From NCBI RefSeq assembly GCF_000024405.1, contig NC_013517.1, positions 4,354,843 through 4,418,842 of the forward strand: a stretch of 64,000 nt of DNA, written 5' to 3'. This document shows, piece after piece, positions 31,872-41,338 of the stretch (the first letter of the stretch is position 1; each line of letters begins with the position of its first letter). Both the position numbers and the translations under genes were made by a program. This DNA is from Sebaldella termitidis ATCC 33386. GTDB taxonomy: Bacteria; Fusobacteriota; Fusobacteriia; Fusobacteriales; Leptotrichiaceae. Under the pieces are notes generated by a model that saw only the letters and a list, made by a program, of their open reading frames with translations, searched no databases and was not told the DNA's origin.

Positions 31872-34577
31872 ATGGTCAATATTACCATTAATAATATTTC
31901 ATACAAAACAGACAAAAGTAATACTATTCTGAAGGCTGCTTCTGAAAACGGAATAGAGATTCCGGTTTTTTGCAATGACAAAAGGCTGATTCCCGAAGCT
32001 TCCTGCAGAATCTGTCTTGTTGAAGTAGAAGGAGCGGGGAAACTTATTCCTGCCTGTTCTGCAAAAGTCTCTGACGGAATGCGTATATTTACGGAAAATG
32101 AAAGAGTAATAAATGCCAGAAAAAATATTCTGGACCTTATACTTGCAGATCATGATTTTGATTGTCCGAACTGTCCTAAAAACGGTGTATGCAGGCTACA
32201 GGAATATTGTCTGAAATATGATATAAAAAAGAGCAGTTATACAAGAAAAAGCAAAATCTTTGATATCGATACCAGCAATAATTTTTATTCTTTTAACCCA
32301 AACAGATGTATTCTTTGCAGAAAGTGTGTAAGAGTCTGCCGTGAATTACAGGGACGTGATGTTCTTACTGCTTCTGGAAGAGGAGTATTTACACATATAG
32401 AGCCTCCGTTTAACACCGGCCTTGGAAATTCCAGATGTGTTTCCTGCGGTAATTGTATTTCTGTCTGCCCTGTCGGCGCATTAGTTCCTAAAAGAAACAT
32501 TCCTTTTGAAAATGATGAGATAAAGAAAACAAGAACTACATGTGTATACTGCGGTGTAGGATGTCAGATGAACCTTCTTACCAAGGGAGACAAAGTTGTC
32601 GGAACAGAGCCTCTTGACGTGGTTCCCAATAACGGACTTCTATGTGTCAAAGGTGCTTTTGCATATAATTTTGTTAACCATAAAGATCGTTTAAAAACTC
32701 CATTGATAAAAAAAGACGGTATTTTTGTAGAAAGCAGCTTCGATGAAGCAATTACCTTTATTGCAGAAAAACTTACAAATATTAAAAAAATTTATGGCAG
32801 AGAAAGTATCGCAGGACTGACTTCGGCAAGATGTACCAATGAAGAAAATTATCTCATGCAGAAATTTATGAGGGCTGTAATCGGTAATAATAATATCGAC
32901 CATTGTGCCCGGCTCTGTCATGCCACTACTGTTTCAGGACTTGCAGAAACAGTGGGAAGCGGTGCAATGACAAACAGCATCTCGGAAATAGAAAAAGCTG
33001 ATACTATATTTGTCATCGGGTCCAACACTACAGAAACTCATCCTGTTATCGGCACTTATATACAAAAAGCCAAAAGATCAGGAAAAAATCTTATTGTGGC
33101 TGATCCGAGAAAAATCGAGCTTGCCGAAAAAGCTGATATTTTTATGCAGCTGAAAGTGGGTACAAATATTGCTCTGTTAAATGGAATGATGAATGTCATC
33201 ATAAGTGAAAATCTGCAAAACAAAGACTTTATAGAAGAAAGATGTGAAAATTACAGCGGACTGGTATCTGTGACAGAAATATACACACCCGAATATACTG
33301 AAAAGATAACTGGAGTTCCTGCAAAAGACATTATAAATGCGGCAAGACTTTATGCCGGATCAAAAAACTCCACAATAATTTTTTCAATGGGAATTACACA
33401 GCATACTACAGGAACTGAAAATGTTTTTTCTGTCTCGAATCTTGCAATGCTTTGTGGTATGATAGGAAGAGAAAATACAGGTATAAACCCTCTGCGGGGG
33501 CAGAATAATGTACAGGGTGCCTGTGATATGGGAGGACTTCCTAATGTTTACCCGGGATATCAAAACGTAGAAAATAATGAAAACAGAAGAAAATTTGAAA
33601 AAGCATGGAATTCTTCACTATCTGATAAAACAGGTCTTACTGCTTCAGAAATGATAGATTCAGCAGAAAAAAACCTTTTAAAGGCTCTGTATATTATCGG
33701 GGAAAATCCTGTGGTCTCGGAGCCTGACAGCAGCCATACGGAGAAAGCACTAAAAAATCTTGATTTTCTTATTGTTCAGGATATTTTCATGACTGAAACA
33801 GCAAAATTAGCGGATGTTATATTACCGGCATCCAGCTTCGCAGAAAAAAACGGTACTTTTACTAATACTGAAAGAAGAGTGCAATATGTGCAAAAAGCTA
33901 TAGAGCCTGTTCGCGGAACTATGGAAGACTGGAAAATTCTTCTTCTTTTAATGAATAAAATGGGATACCGGCAAAATTTTTCTTCTACAGAAGAAATCAT
34001 GGATGAAATCGCAGCACTCACTCCGCAATACGGCGGGATAACACATAAACGTATTTTGGAGCGAGGTCTTGGTCTTCAATGGCCGTGTCCTGAAAAAAAT
34101 CATGAGGGAACTCCTTATCTGCATAAAAATACTTTTTCCAGAGGAAAAGGGAAATTTATTCCTGCAGCTCACAGATTTCCTGCAGAAGTGCCTGATAACG
34201 AATATCCTGTTATTCTCACTACAGGAAGAATTCTATATCAATATCATACTATGACAATGACTGGAAAAAACTCCGGATTAATGAAAACAGCCGGAGAAAT
34301 TTACATGGAAATACACCCTGAGCTTGCTGAAAATCTTCTTCTGAAACAGGGAGAAACAGTAAAAGTCAGTTCAAGAAGAGGTTCCATCAAAGTAAAAGCA
34401 AAAATTACAAATAAAATTAATAAAAATACTATATTCATTCCTTTTCACTTTGCCGGCGGAGCTAATATTCTTACTAACAATGCTCTTGACCATTTTGCTA
34501 AGGAACCGGAACTAAAGGCCTGTACAGTAAAAATAGAAAAGCTGTATTTAGATGCGGACTGTACTGAGGCAAGGTGA
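31872..34577 (+). CDS. fdhF: formate dehydrogenase catalytic subunit, NuoG/FdhA type
   Basis: 901 residues from ATG 31872 (site AAGGAGGA). A 21-residue extension to 31809 lacks one. The order is: N-terminal 2Fe-2S ferredoxin domain (about 1-75, CRICLVEVEG), His-Cys3 4Fe-4S site (about 95-110), two 4Fe-4S motifs (CILCRKCVRVC, CVSCGNCISVCPVG), then the molybdopterin oxidoreductase with its own cluster (CVYCGVGC...LCVKG). The catalytic position is Cys (about 349, in CARLCHA) where E. coli FdhF has selenocysteine. No electron-accepting diaphorase or hydrogenase subunit is nearby. mobA and fdhD follow in the operon. Confidence 0.9.
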   Translation: MVNITINNISYKTDKSNTILKAASENGIEIPVFCNDKRLIPEASCRICLVEVEGAGKLIPACSAKVSDGMRIFTENERVINARKNILDLILADHDFDCPNCPKNGVCRLQEYCLKYDIKKSSYTRKSKIFDIDTSNNFYSFNPNRCILCRKCVRVCRELQGRDVLTASGRGVFTHIEPPFNTGLGNSRCVSCGNCISVCPVGALVPKRNIPFENDEIKKTRTTCVYCGVGCQMNLLTKGDKVVGTEPLDVVPNNGLLCVKGAFAYNFVNHKDRLKTPLIKKDGIFVESSFDEAITFIAEKLTNIKKIYGRESIAGLTSARCTNEENYLMQKFMRAVIGNNNIDHCARLCHATTVSGLAETVGSGAMTNSISEIEKADTIFVIGSNTTETHPVIGTYIQKAKRSGKNLIVADPRKIELAEKADIFMQLKVGTNIALLNGMMNVIISENLQNKDFIEERCENYSGLVSVTEIYTPEYTEKITGVPAKDIINAARLYAGSKNSTIIFSMGITQHTTGTENVFSVSNLAMLCGMIGRENTGINPLRGQNNVQGACDMGGLPNVYPGYQNVENNENRRKFEKAWNSSLSDKTGLTASEMIDSAEKNLLKALYIIGENPVVSEPDSSHTEKALKNLDFLIVQDIFMTETAKLADVILPASSFAEKNGTFTNTERRVQYVQKAIEPVRGTMEDWKILLLLMNKMGYRQNFSSTEEIMDEIAALTPQYGGITHKRILERGLGLQWPCPEKNHEGTPYLHKNTFSRGKGKFIPAAHRFPAEVPDNEYPVILTTGRILYQYHTMTMTGKNSGLMKTAGEIYMEIHPELAENLLLKQGETVKVSSRRGSIKVKAKITNKINKNTIFIPFHFAGGANILTNNALDHFAKEPELKACTVKIEKLYLDADCTEAR

Positions 34578-34649
34578 AATTTCTGTTCCTGATTTGGACA
34601 TTCTATTTAAATAAAAGGGGTTTATTTATATAAATTAAGGAGTCACAAT

Positions 34650-35282
34650 ATGAAAAAAACAGGAACAGCAATTATACTTTGCGGGGGCAAAAGCAGCAGA
34701 ATGGGATTTGATAAAAGTAAATATGAGATTAATGGAAAGCTTCTTATAGAAATCTGTGCGGAAAAGCTCGGATCTGTCTTTGAAGAAGTTCTCCTGGTAA
34801 CCAAAGATACTGATAAATTCAAAAAGCTCAGATACAAAATTATAGGAGATGATGCTGATGATTATGCTCCTGTTCTGGGGATATACAAAGGTCTTCTGGA
34901 AGCCGGATCTCATTTTTCTTTTATTATAGCCTGTGATATGCCTGTTATTAGCCTGAATTACATTAATTATCTGACGGAAAAGCTCGAAAAATCAAGCTTT
35001 CCTCAAGACGGTCTTATTTCAATGAACGGATCTTTTATCGAACCGTTTCATTCTTTTTATTCTAAAAGTATGCTTGAGAAAATAAAATATAATATCAGTA
35101 TAAAGGATTATAAAATCTCAAATTTTATAAAGATGTGCAATGTTGAATTTATAAATAGCGAAACTATCAAAAAATATACCGGCAATACTGATATCTTTAC
35201 CAATCTGAATTATCCATGTGATCTGGAAATTTTTTCTGATGTATTCATTAAGGAGCTTTGCCAAAATGATAAAAAATATTGA
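34650..35282 (+). CDS. mobA: molybdenum cofactor guanylyltransferase
   Basis: 210 residues. The nucleotidyl-transferase start LCGGKSSRMGFDK (about 10-22) is followed by the IIGDDADDYAPVLGIYKGL block and the metal-binding CDMP (about 94-97). It attaches GMP to molybdopterin to make the bis-MGD cofactor needed by the formate dehydrogenase just upstream (72-nt gap, same strand). Its end overlaps the fdhD start by 17 nt. The C-terminal third is divergent, as usual for this family. Ribosome site AAGGAG. Confidence 0.9.
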   Translation: MKKTGTAIILCGGKSSRMGFDKSKYEINGKLLIEICAEKLGSVFEEVLLVTKDTDKFKKLRYKIIGDDADDYAPVLGIYKGLLEAGSHFSFIIACDMPVISLNYINYLTEKLEKSSFPQDGLISMNGSFIEPFHSFYSKSMLEKIKYNISIKDYKISNFIKMCNVEFINSETIKKYTGNTDIFTNLNYPCDLEIFSDVFIKELCQNDKKY

Positions 35283-36033
35283 AATAATAAAATATAACAA
35301 TGGATTTCTTGAAAAAACCTTTGATAACGTTGCCGAAGAAAGCAAAATAAATATTTTCGTAAACGGAAGCCACTATATAAGTCTTCTCTGCAGTAACAGC
35401 GAACTTACAGAATTGTGTACAGGCTTTCTTTTTTCCGAAGGTGTTATTTCAAGTTTCAAAGATATTAAAAATATTGAAGTTTCCTGCAATAATAATATTT
35501 TTATATCTCTTGACGAATCTATAAATTTTTTTCCCGAAAAACATAGAATTATTGTTTCCGGCTGTTCTAAAGGCAGTATTGACGAGGCGCTGATGGAACA
35601 GGACAATTTTTATTTTCCTGATTCGGAGCCATTTTATAAAATTTCTGATATTCTTAATTACATGAAGGATCTCAATTCTCATTCCGAAATTTTCAAAAAA
35701 ACCGGGGGAACGCATTGCTGTGTTCTATACAGTAAAAATAAAAAAATTATATCAGAGGATATCGGACGGCATAATGCTCTTGATAAAATTATAGGAAAAA
35801 GCTTAATTTTGGATTTTAAGCCGTCTGAAAGCATTTTGCTGTTAACGGGTAGGGTATCATCTGAAATTCTTCTTAAAAGTGCAAAATTTGGTGTTAGAAT
35901 TATTATTTCACGCTCTGCTCCGACAGATTTTTCCGTGAAAACTGCTTTAGGTATAAATATGACTCTGGCAGGTTTTGCAAGAGGAAATAAAATGAACATA
36001 TATTCCGGTGCAGACAGACTTATTAATGCCTGA
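35266..36033 (+). CDS. fdhD: formate dehydrogenase accessory sulfurtransferase
   Basis: 255 residues from ATG 35266, chosen for the AAGGAG site upstream; a start at 35218 would give 16 extra residues inside mobA. FdhD carries sulfur from IscS to the Mo cofactor of formate dehydrogenase. Visible family blocks: ELCTGFLFSEGVI, the GCS-G loop, TGGTHCCVLY, EDIGRHNALDKIIG, LTGRVSSEILLK, SRSAPTDFSV. The paired-cysteine loop (C-x-x-C in E. coli) has only one Cys here (SGCSKGS), a known type of variation whose effect is unclear. Confidence 0.9.
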   Translation: MIKNIEIIKYNNGFLEKTFDNVAEESKINIFVNGSHYISLLCSNSELTELCTGFLFSEGVISSFKDIKNIEVSCNNNIFISLDESINFFPEKHRIIVSGCSKGSIDEALMEQDNFYFPDSEPFYKISDILNYMKDLNSHSEIFKKTGGTHCCVLYSKNKKIISEDIGRHNALDKIIGKSLILDFKPSESILLLTGRVSSEILLKSAKFGVRIIISRSAPTDFSVKTALGINMTLAGFARGNKMNIYSGADRLINA

Positions 36034-36053
36034 TTTTTTTTAATAACAGCTTT

Positions 36054-36082
36054 ATCCGGATTTTGTATCTCCGGATCTTTTT
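36054..36082 (+). terminator. terminator of the fdh operon
   Basis: ATCCGGA (36054-36060) pairs with TCCGGAT (36070-36076), followed by CTTTTT. Confidence 0.7.
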
Positions 36083-36145
36083 GTGATATCCGTACATTAG
36101 GTATACTGATTAGTTTATTATATTAATATAATGTCTATTTTTCGG

Positions 36146-36175
36146 TTGATTAAAGTATATCCCCAATGGTAAAAT
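36146..36175 (+). promoter_or_regulatory. possible promoter of the DUF1848 gene
   Basis: TTGATT (36146-36151), 18 nt, TAAAAT (36170-36175), about 25 nt before the TTG start. Confidence 0.45.
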
Positions 36176-36199
36176 ATATAAAAAATAAAGGAGAACGTT

Positions 36200-37009
36200 T
36201 TGATTATTAGTGCAAGCAGAAGGTGTGACATCCCAAAATACGGGAAAAAATGGCTTCTAGAAAATCTGAAACAGGAATATGTTAATGTAACTAATCCTTT
36301 TAACAGAAATCAAATAAAAAAAGTCTCATTAAAAAGTGAAGATGTTGATCTTTTTGTTTTCTGGACAAAAGACTGCTCTGATTTTACAGATGTTTTGGAT
36401 TATCTGAAAAGTAAAAACATAAAATTTTTAATACAATATACAATAAACGGATATCCTCCCGAAATAGAGCCGCATACCGGCAATACAGAAAAAATTATTA
36501 ATAATTTCAATGATATTAATTTACGATATCCCGGCTCTGTCTTGTGGAGATATGATCCTGTTATTCTCGCAGACAGTTTTGACCTGAAGTATCATACAAA
36601 GAAATTTTCTTATATTTTTCAAAATATAAAGCATTCTACTGCAAGATGCTATACAAGTTTTTTTGATGAATACAGAAAAAATAAAAAATTCATAGCTGCA
36701 TATAATGTTAATATAAATGACTTTTCAAAATATGAAGAGATTCTTACTGAATTTGACAATATTGTAGATGGTTCGGATGTAAAGCTTGTAGTTTGTTCTG
36801 AACCGGTTAATTACATCAGCTATAAAAATGTAATAAAAGGTGCGTGCATTGATAAAGACTATATTAATGAAGTTTTAGCCCTGAACATTCAGGGAAAGCG
36901 TGATTCAGGACAGAGAAAATTCTGCAGCTGTGTAAAAAGTATCGATATCGGTGCTTATAATCAGTGCAGAACAGGCTGTAAATATTGTTATGCCTGTAAT
37001 AATAACTAG
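36200..37009 (+). CDS. DUF1848 protein with radical-SAM-like C-terminal Cys motif
   Basis: 269 residues from TTG 36200 behind AAAGGAG. Typical DUF1848 blocks: IISASRRCDIPKYG at the start, NVTNPFNR, FVFWTKDC, QYTINGYP and LWRYDPVI. The end carries FC-C--S-DIG-Y--C--GC-YCYA, where the three closely spaced cysteines resemble a 4Fe-4S site of spore-photoproduct-lyase-like enzymes. The biochemical activity of DUF1848 is not established to my knowledge. It is followed 75 nt later by an AlkA-type DNA glycosylase on the same strand, which makes a nucleic-acid repair role worth considering. Confidence 0.85.
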   Translation: MIISASRRCDIPKYGKKWLLENLKQEYVNVTNPFNRNQIKKVSLKSEDVDLFVFWTKDCSDFTDVLDYLKSKNIKFLIQYTINGYPPEIEPHTGNTEKIINNFNDINLRYPGSVLWRYDPVILADSFDLKYHTKKFSYIFQNIKHSTARCYTSFFDEYRKNKKFIAAYNVNINDFSKYEEILTEFDNIVDGSDVKLVVCSEPVNYISYKNVIKGACIDKDYINEVLALNIQGKRDSGQRKFCSCVKSIDIGAYNQCRTGCKYCYACNNN

Positions 37010-37084
37010 TTTGTCTATTCATTCTGCCCCGTTTACTAAATAAAACCGCCGCTACAAATATATTATACAAGGAGAATAATAATT

Positions 37085-37690
37085 ATGGAATTTTTTCAAT
37101 ACGGCCAAAAGGAAACAGATTATCTGAAAAAAAAAGATAAACGTCTTGCTGAAGTTATCGACAGAATCGGACCGGTTCAAAGGGAGATTATTCCTGATCT
37201 CTTTGCAGGGCTTGTAAACAGTATCGTCGGCCAGCAGATTTCTACCAAAGCTTTTATTACCATCTGGAACAGAATAAAAGATCTTTTCGGAACTGTTACT
37301 CCTGAAAGTATTCTCTCGAAATCTGCCGAAGAGCTTCAAAAATGCGGTATTACAATGAAAAAATCGGTTTACATCCGTAATATAGCTGTGGATATAATAA
37401 ACGGAAGTCTTAATCTTGACGAACTTTATGAACTGCCTGATGATGAAGTCTGCCACAGATTATCCTCCCTGAATGGTATTGGTACATGGACAGCAGAAAT
37501 GCTTATGACCTTTTCCATGCAGCGTCCTGATATTCTAAGCTGGGATGATCTGGCTATAAGGCGCGGCATTATGATGCTTTACAGGCACAAAAAACTGGAT
37601 AAAAATCTTTTTGAGAGATACAAAAAAAGATACTCCCCGTATGGTTCAGTGGCATCCCTGTATTTATGGGAAATTTCTTTGGGAAAATAA
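37085..37690 (+). CDS. AlkA-type DNA-3-methyladenine glycosylase (HhH-GPD)
   Basis: 201 residues. The HhH-GPD domain is visible: a long helical N-terminus (LVNSIVGQQIS at 43-53), the helix-hairpin-helix LNGIGTWTAEM (129-139) and the catalytic Asp155 in SWDDLAIRRG. It excises alkylated purines from DNA, leaving an abasic site. There is no C-terminal Cys cluster of the EndoIII/MutY kind, which fits the AlkA branch. It is shorter than E. coli AlkA because the N-terminal TBP-like domain is missing, as in many Gram-positive homologues. A small unknown gene follows 16 nt on. Confidence 0.87.
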   Translation: MEFFQYGQKETDYLKKKDKRLAEVIDRIGPVQREIIPDLFAGLVNSIVGQQISTKAFITIWNRIKDLFGTVTPESILSKSAEELQKCGITMKKSVYIRNIAVDIINGSLNLDELYELPDDEVCHRLSSLNGIGTWTAEMLMTFSMQRPDILSWDDLAIRRGIMMLYRHKKLDKNLFERYKKRYSPYGSVASLYLWEISLGK

Positions 37691-37706
37691 TAAAGGAGAG
37701 ATAAAT

Positions 37707-38165
37707 ATGAAAAAATTACCCCCTGTGGAGAAGATCTATGAGGCATACAGTGCTTTATCAGATAACAGAGTTATTATGGAAGAAAACTCTGCAAAAGTCT
37801 TTTCCTCTGATAAAAGTAAAGAATATACAGTTACATGGAATGAAAATATATATTCATCTAACGATAATGCTTCTTACTGGCAGGGATACGCGGGTTATCC
37901 CATGATTGCAGTCTTTATGCTTCAAAAAAAGCTTTCATTTGACAACTCTGTTGCTGAATTCTTCAAAAATATAAACTGGAAAGAATTAAATACAAAATAC
38001 AAAGGAAAATATTCCAAGGCTGTGGATGAAATTATGGAAAAACTGAAAAATTCGGGAATCGACACAGATAAAATATATAAAGAAACTGAAAATATCTTTG
38101 AGGAATTGAAAAATCTCGATATTCAGTGTAAAAGAAGCTCTCTGCGTCCGCCAAAATCAAAATGA
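37707..38165 (+). CDS. hypothetical protein, 152 residues
   Basis: Start ATG 37707 behind AAAGGAGAG. A frame open from 37611 would overlap the glycosylase gene and has no ribosome site. Charged, mainly helical, no signal peptide or transmembrane segment. The middle carries SYWQGYAGYPMIAVFMLQ. The C-terminus is basic (KRSSLRPPKSK). Not recognised. It lies 16 nt behind the AlkA-type gene and before a strong terminator, so it is the last member of the DUF1848-glycosylase cluster. Confidence 0.6.
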   Translation: MKKLPPVEKIYEAYSALSDNRVIMEENSAKVFSSDKSKEYTVTWNENIYSSNDNASYWQGYAGYPMIAVFMLQKKLSFDNSVAEFFKNINWKELNTKYKGKYSKAVDEIMEKLKNSGIDTDKIYKETENIFEELKNLDIQCKRSSLRPPKSK

Positions 38166-38176
38166 CCTATATAAAA

Positions 38177-38222
38177 AGCTGTTTCCAAGTAATACTACTT
38201 ATGGAAACAGCTGTTTTTTTTT
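38177..38222. terminator. bidirectional terminator between convergent genes
   Basis: AGCTGTTTCC (38177-38186) pairs with GGAAACAGCT (38203-38212), followed by T8; A-rich on the left side. It serves the 37707 gene and the SIMPL gene. Confidence 0.8.
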
Positions 38223-39306
38223 ATCTTTTCAATTTTAATATATCATATGATGCTGTAAGTGTCACGGTTATACTCATTTCCTGAGCAACTGAAAAAGGAA
38301 TATCCACACTCGCTGCTTTATAATCCGCAGAAAAATTTCCGCTGTTCTGCATCATTACTATTCCTGAGCCTGAATTATTGTTATAATTCCAGTACGGACT
38401 GCTGTCATTTATGTATTTTATGTCTCCTACCTCATATCCTCTGTTTCTTAAAATAACTTTTGATTTATCCACTATCTCCTGCATTGCTTTTTCATATGCC
38501 TCTAATGTGTATTTTTTCTTTAAATCCTCTGATATATCATAAGTTATTCTCCCGGGATTTTTTATTTTATAAGACTGACCTTTTTGCAGAACTTTCCCCA
38601 TATCTACAGATGTTTTCATTCTTACCCTGAAAGCATGAGTTACAGTATAAACCTGTTTTTTTTCCGGTTCTGCCTCTGCTGTATTATAACTGGCTATTTC
38701 CACATTCCCTATCCCTGCTCCTCTTAATTTTTTCTCAATTCTGTCATACTTATCTTTCGCAATCTGCTTTGATGATTTTTCTGTTGTTACAGGTGACTCT
38801 ACCGTATAGGTATAGTAATTTCCATAGTCATTTTTTACCAGTCTGCTTATTTCTTCCTGCTCAAGGATTCCCATAACATCATAAAATCTTTGTGTATCAA
38901 GGGAATTTATCCGCACATCTATTTTTGTCACATATCTTCCCTTTCCTTTATCACCCTGAACTGTTTCATTATTTCTTGTATATCTTGATGTTTCTATATC
39001 CTCCGATTTTATTCCCAATGATATCAAGTATTTTTTGAACTCAGTCATCGTTTTTGCATTTTCATTTGATGCCTGCTCCAATGTGCTTCCTTCAGTTTTT
39101 AATTCAAACTCTGTTACCATGATATCGGGTTTTACTTTTAATGTACCGATTCCCACAAGGTTGTTTATTGTTCCTACCACCAGATATTTTTCTCCGTATT
39201 GCTGTCTTACCCTTTCCATTTCTGCCTCAGCTGGTGACATCTCGGCTTTTAGTATGCCAAAAGACAGTAATATTGCCATTATTACCATAATCGTCTTTTT
39301 TTTCAT
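38221..39306 (-). CDS. SIMPL domain (DUF541) exported protein
   Basis: 361 residues. A signal peptide at about 1-21 (hydrophobic core, then LKAE) places it in the periplasm. The SIMPL/DUF541 domain follows: G-G--KVKPDIMVTEFELKTEG, then TM-EFKKYLISLGIKSEDIETS (about 90-115), and a second half ending DIPFSVAQEMSITVTLTASYDI. Family members (for example BP26 and YggE) form oligomeric rings linked to envelope or oxidative stress, with no agreed enzymatic role. It is monocistronic. Confidence 0.85.
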   Translation of the reverse strand: MKKKTIMVIMAILLSFGILKAEMSPAEAEMERVRQQYGEKYLVVGTINNLVGIGTLKVKPDIMVTEFELKTEGSTLEQASNENAKTMTEFKKYLISLGIKSEDIETSRYTRNNETVQGDKGKGRYVTKIDVRINSLDTQRFYDVMGILEQEEISRLVKNDYGNYYTYTVESPVTTEKSSKQIAKDKYDRIEKKLRGAGIGNVEIASYNTAEAEPEKKQVYTVTHAFRVRMKTSVDMGKVLQKGQSYKIKNPGRITYDISEDLKKKYTLEAYEKAMQEIVDKSKVILRNRGYEVGDIKYINDSSPYWNYNNNSGSGIVMMQNSGNFSADYKAASVDIPFSVAQEMSITVTLTASYDILKLKR

Positions 39307-39439
39307 GATTTCCTCCTTAAATTTAATTAATACACGCTGTTAAAATTTCAGTTATCTTTATTAATTATACTATCCTATGACAATTTTAACAATACTTCAT
39401 TATAATAATTTCCTGATTTTGTATAATTTCAGCAAAAAA

Positions 39440-39463
39440 AGAAACCGAAAAAATCCGGTTTCT
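39440..39463 (-). terminator. terminator of the UPF0210 gene
   Basis: AGAAACCG (39440-39447) pairs with CGGTTTCT (39456-39463); T7 follows on the minus strand. Confidence 0.75.
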
Positions 39464-39476
39464 CTATTTTTTATAT

Positions 39477-40841
39477 TTAATTTTTTAATGCCTGAATCGG
39501 CGGAGCCACTTTTCCGCCTCTGTTTATAAGGACAGAACAATCCAGATTATTTATATTAATTATATCGGCTTCTCCAAGCAGACCTCCAAAAACAACCCTG
39601 TCTCCGGCCTTTTTTCCCGGTACAGGTATTATTCTTACAGCTGTTGTCTTACTGTTTATCATTCCTATTGCCATTTCATCAGCTATAATTCCTGATACTA
39701 CAGCTTCAGTGGTATCTCCCGGAATTGCTATCATGTCCAGACCCACAGAACAAACACATGTCATTGCCTCGAGTTTTTCCAGTGTAAGATATCCCTTACT
39801 TGTAGCTGCTATCATTCCCTGATCTTCACTCACGGGAATAAATGCTCCTGTCAGTCCTCCCACTCTGCTTGCTGCCATAGCACCGCCTTTTTTTACTGCA
39901 TCATTTAGTATGGCAAGAGCAAAAGTTGTTCCGTAAGCACCTACTGATTCAAGCCCGAATTCTTCAAGAACATTGGCAACACTGTCTCCCACTGCCGGAG
40001 TAGGAGCAAGAGATAAGTCAATAATTCCAAACTCTATTTCCAGCTTATTTGCTACTTCTCTACCTATAAGCTCACCCATTCTTGTTATTTTAAAGCTTAT
40101 TTTTTTTATTGTTTCTATTATCTCATCTATTTTTGCCTTTTTATCTACCTGTGCCAAAGCATGTCTTACCACTCCTGGTCCGCTTATCCCTACATTCAGT
40201 ACTACATCAGCATTTTCCACCCCGTGAAAAGCTCCTGCCATAAAAGGATTATCCGGTACCGCATTAGTAAATACCACGAATTTCGCTGCTGCAAGACCAT
40301 CCTGATCAGCGGAAAGCTGTGCCAGCTCCTTTACTGTTTTTCCCATCATTTTTATGGCATCCAGATTTATTCCTGACTTAGTTGATCCTACATTAACTGA
40401 AGAGCAGACTTTTGCCGTACTGCTTAGTGCTTTTGGTATACTATTGATTAACCTTATATCCCCTTTTGTAAATCCTTTATCAACTAAAGCAGAAAAACCT
40501 CCTATGAAGTCTATCCCTATCTCTGTTGCTGCTCTGTCCAGTGCTTCGGCAAATATAGTATAGTCTTCGGCATCTGTAGAATTACCTATAATAGCAATCG
40601 GAGTAACTGACACTCTTTTATTAACTATAGGAACATTATATTTACTTGATATTTCATCTGCATATTCCACAAGATTTTTCCCGTATTTTACTATTTTATT
40701 ATATATATTCTCAGCTGTTTTTTCAGCACTGGGATCTATGCAGTCCAAAAGACTGATTCCCATTGTTACTGTTCTTACATCAAGACTATATGTACTAATC
40801 ATATTTATTGTTTCTAATATCTCATCTGGGAGTAATAACAT
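39477..40841 (-). CDS. UPF0210 / PFL-family protein
   Basis: 454 residues, full length for UPF0210 (DUF711). Strongly conserved glycine-rich blocks ([78 protein letters not shown]). The fold is related to glycyl-radical-type barrels, but the activity is unknown. It is preceded by the ACT-domain UPF0237 gene, 15 nt upstream. This pairing is conserved widely in bacteria and archaea, so the ACT protein probably senses the ligand for it. Confidence 0.9.
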   Translation of the reverse strand: MLLLPDEILETINMISTYSLDVRTVTMGISLLDCIDPSAEKTAENIYNKIVKYGKNLVEYADEISSKYNVPIVNKRVSVTPIAIIGNSTDAEDYTIFAEALDRAATEIGIDFIGGFSALVDKGFTKGDIRLINSIPKALSSTAKVCSSVNVGSTKSGINLDAIKMMGKTVKELAQLSADQDGLAAAKFVVFTNAVPDNPFMAGAFHGVENADVVLNVGISGPGVVRHALAQVDKKAKIDEIIETIKKISFKITRMGELIGREVANKLEIEFGIIDLSLAPTPAVGDSVANVLEEFGLESVGAYGTTFALAILNDAVKKGGAMAASRVGGLTGAFIPVSEDQGMIAATSKGYLTLEKLEAMTCVCSVGLDMIAIPGDTTEAVVSGIIADEMAIGMINSKTTAVRIIPVPGKKAGDRVVFGGLLGEADIININNLDCSVLINRGGKVAPPIQALKN

Positions 40842-40856
40842 CTCTAATAAACCTCC

Positions 40857-41135
40857 TTATATTCTATGCATTGCTTTGAAGATATCTTCATGCTGTATAA
40901 ATATTTTTACTTTTAAACTTTCTTCCACTGCCTTAAATTCATTTTGTATATCTTCTATGCTTCTTTGATTGTTTTTTACTTCAGTGAGCATTATCATCGC
41001 AAATATTTCATTTTCAAAAATTGTCTGTGATATATCGATTATATTTATATCCAGTTCATTCAGCTTTGCAGATACTCCGGCTACAATTCCGGTCTTGTCT
41101 GCACCCATTACAGTCACTACTACTTTACCGTCCAT
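40857..41135 (-). CDS. UPF0237 ACT-domain protein
   Basis: 92 residues, essentially one ACT domain: VVTVMGADKTGIVAGVSAKLNELDINIIDISQ-type residues at 5-37. ACT domains bind amino acids or similar small ligands as dimers. Short spacing to the UPF0210 gene and their common pairing suggest a joint function. Confidence 0.9.
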   Translation of the reverse strand: MDGKVVVTVMGADKTGIVAGVSAKLNELDINIIDISQTIFENEIFAMIMLTEVKNNQRSIEDIQNEFKAVEESLKVKIFIQHEDIFKAMHRI

Positions 41136-41301
41136 TTTTCCTCCTATATAAAAATTATTTACAATCTGATTATCTCACAATTACCATGAGATGTAAACAT
41201 TCATTTAACTAATTTTATCATTTCTGAGATACAAATTTATTCAAAAATTTCAGAAAACAATAATACCTTCACTATAAAAGTCCTTATTTTTACTATATTA
41301 A

Positions 41302-41330
41302 AAAAGAGAAGACCAACTTTCTTCTCTTTT
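41302..41330 (-). terminator. mnmG terminator
   Basis: AAAAGAGAAGA (41302-41312) pairs with TCTTCTCTTTT (41320-41330), T-run on the minus strand. Confidence 0.75.
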
Positions 41331-41338
41331 GACTGTAT

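Noticed and set aside
32905..32930. Selenocysteine at the formate dehydrogenase active site
   Set aside because: The codon is TGT (Cys) in CARLCHA, and the frame is open throughout, so no Sec is needed.
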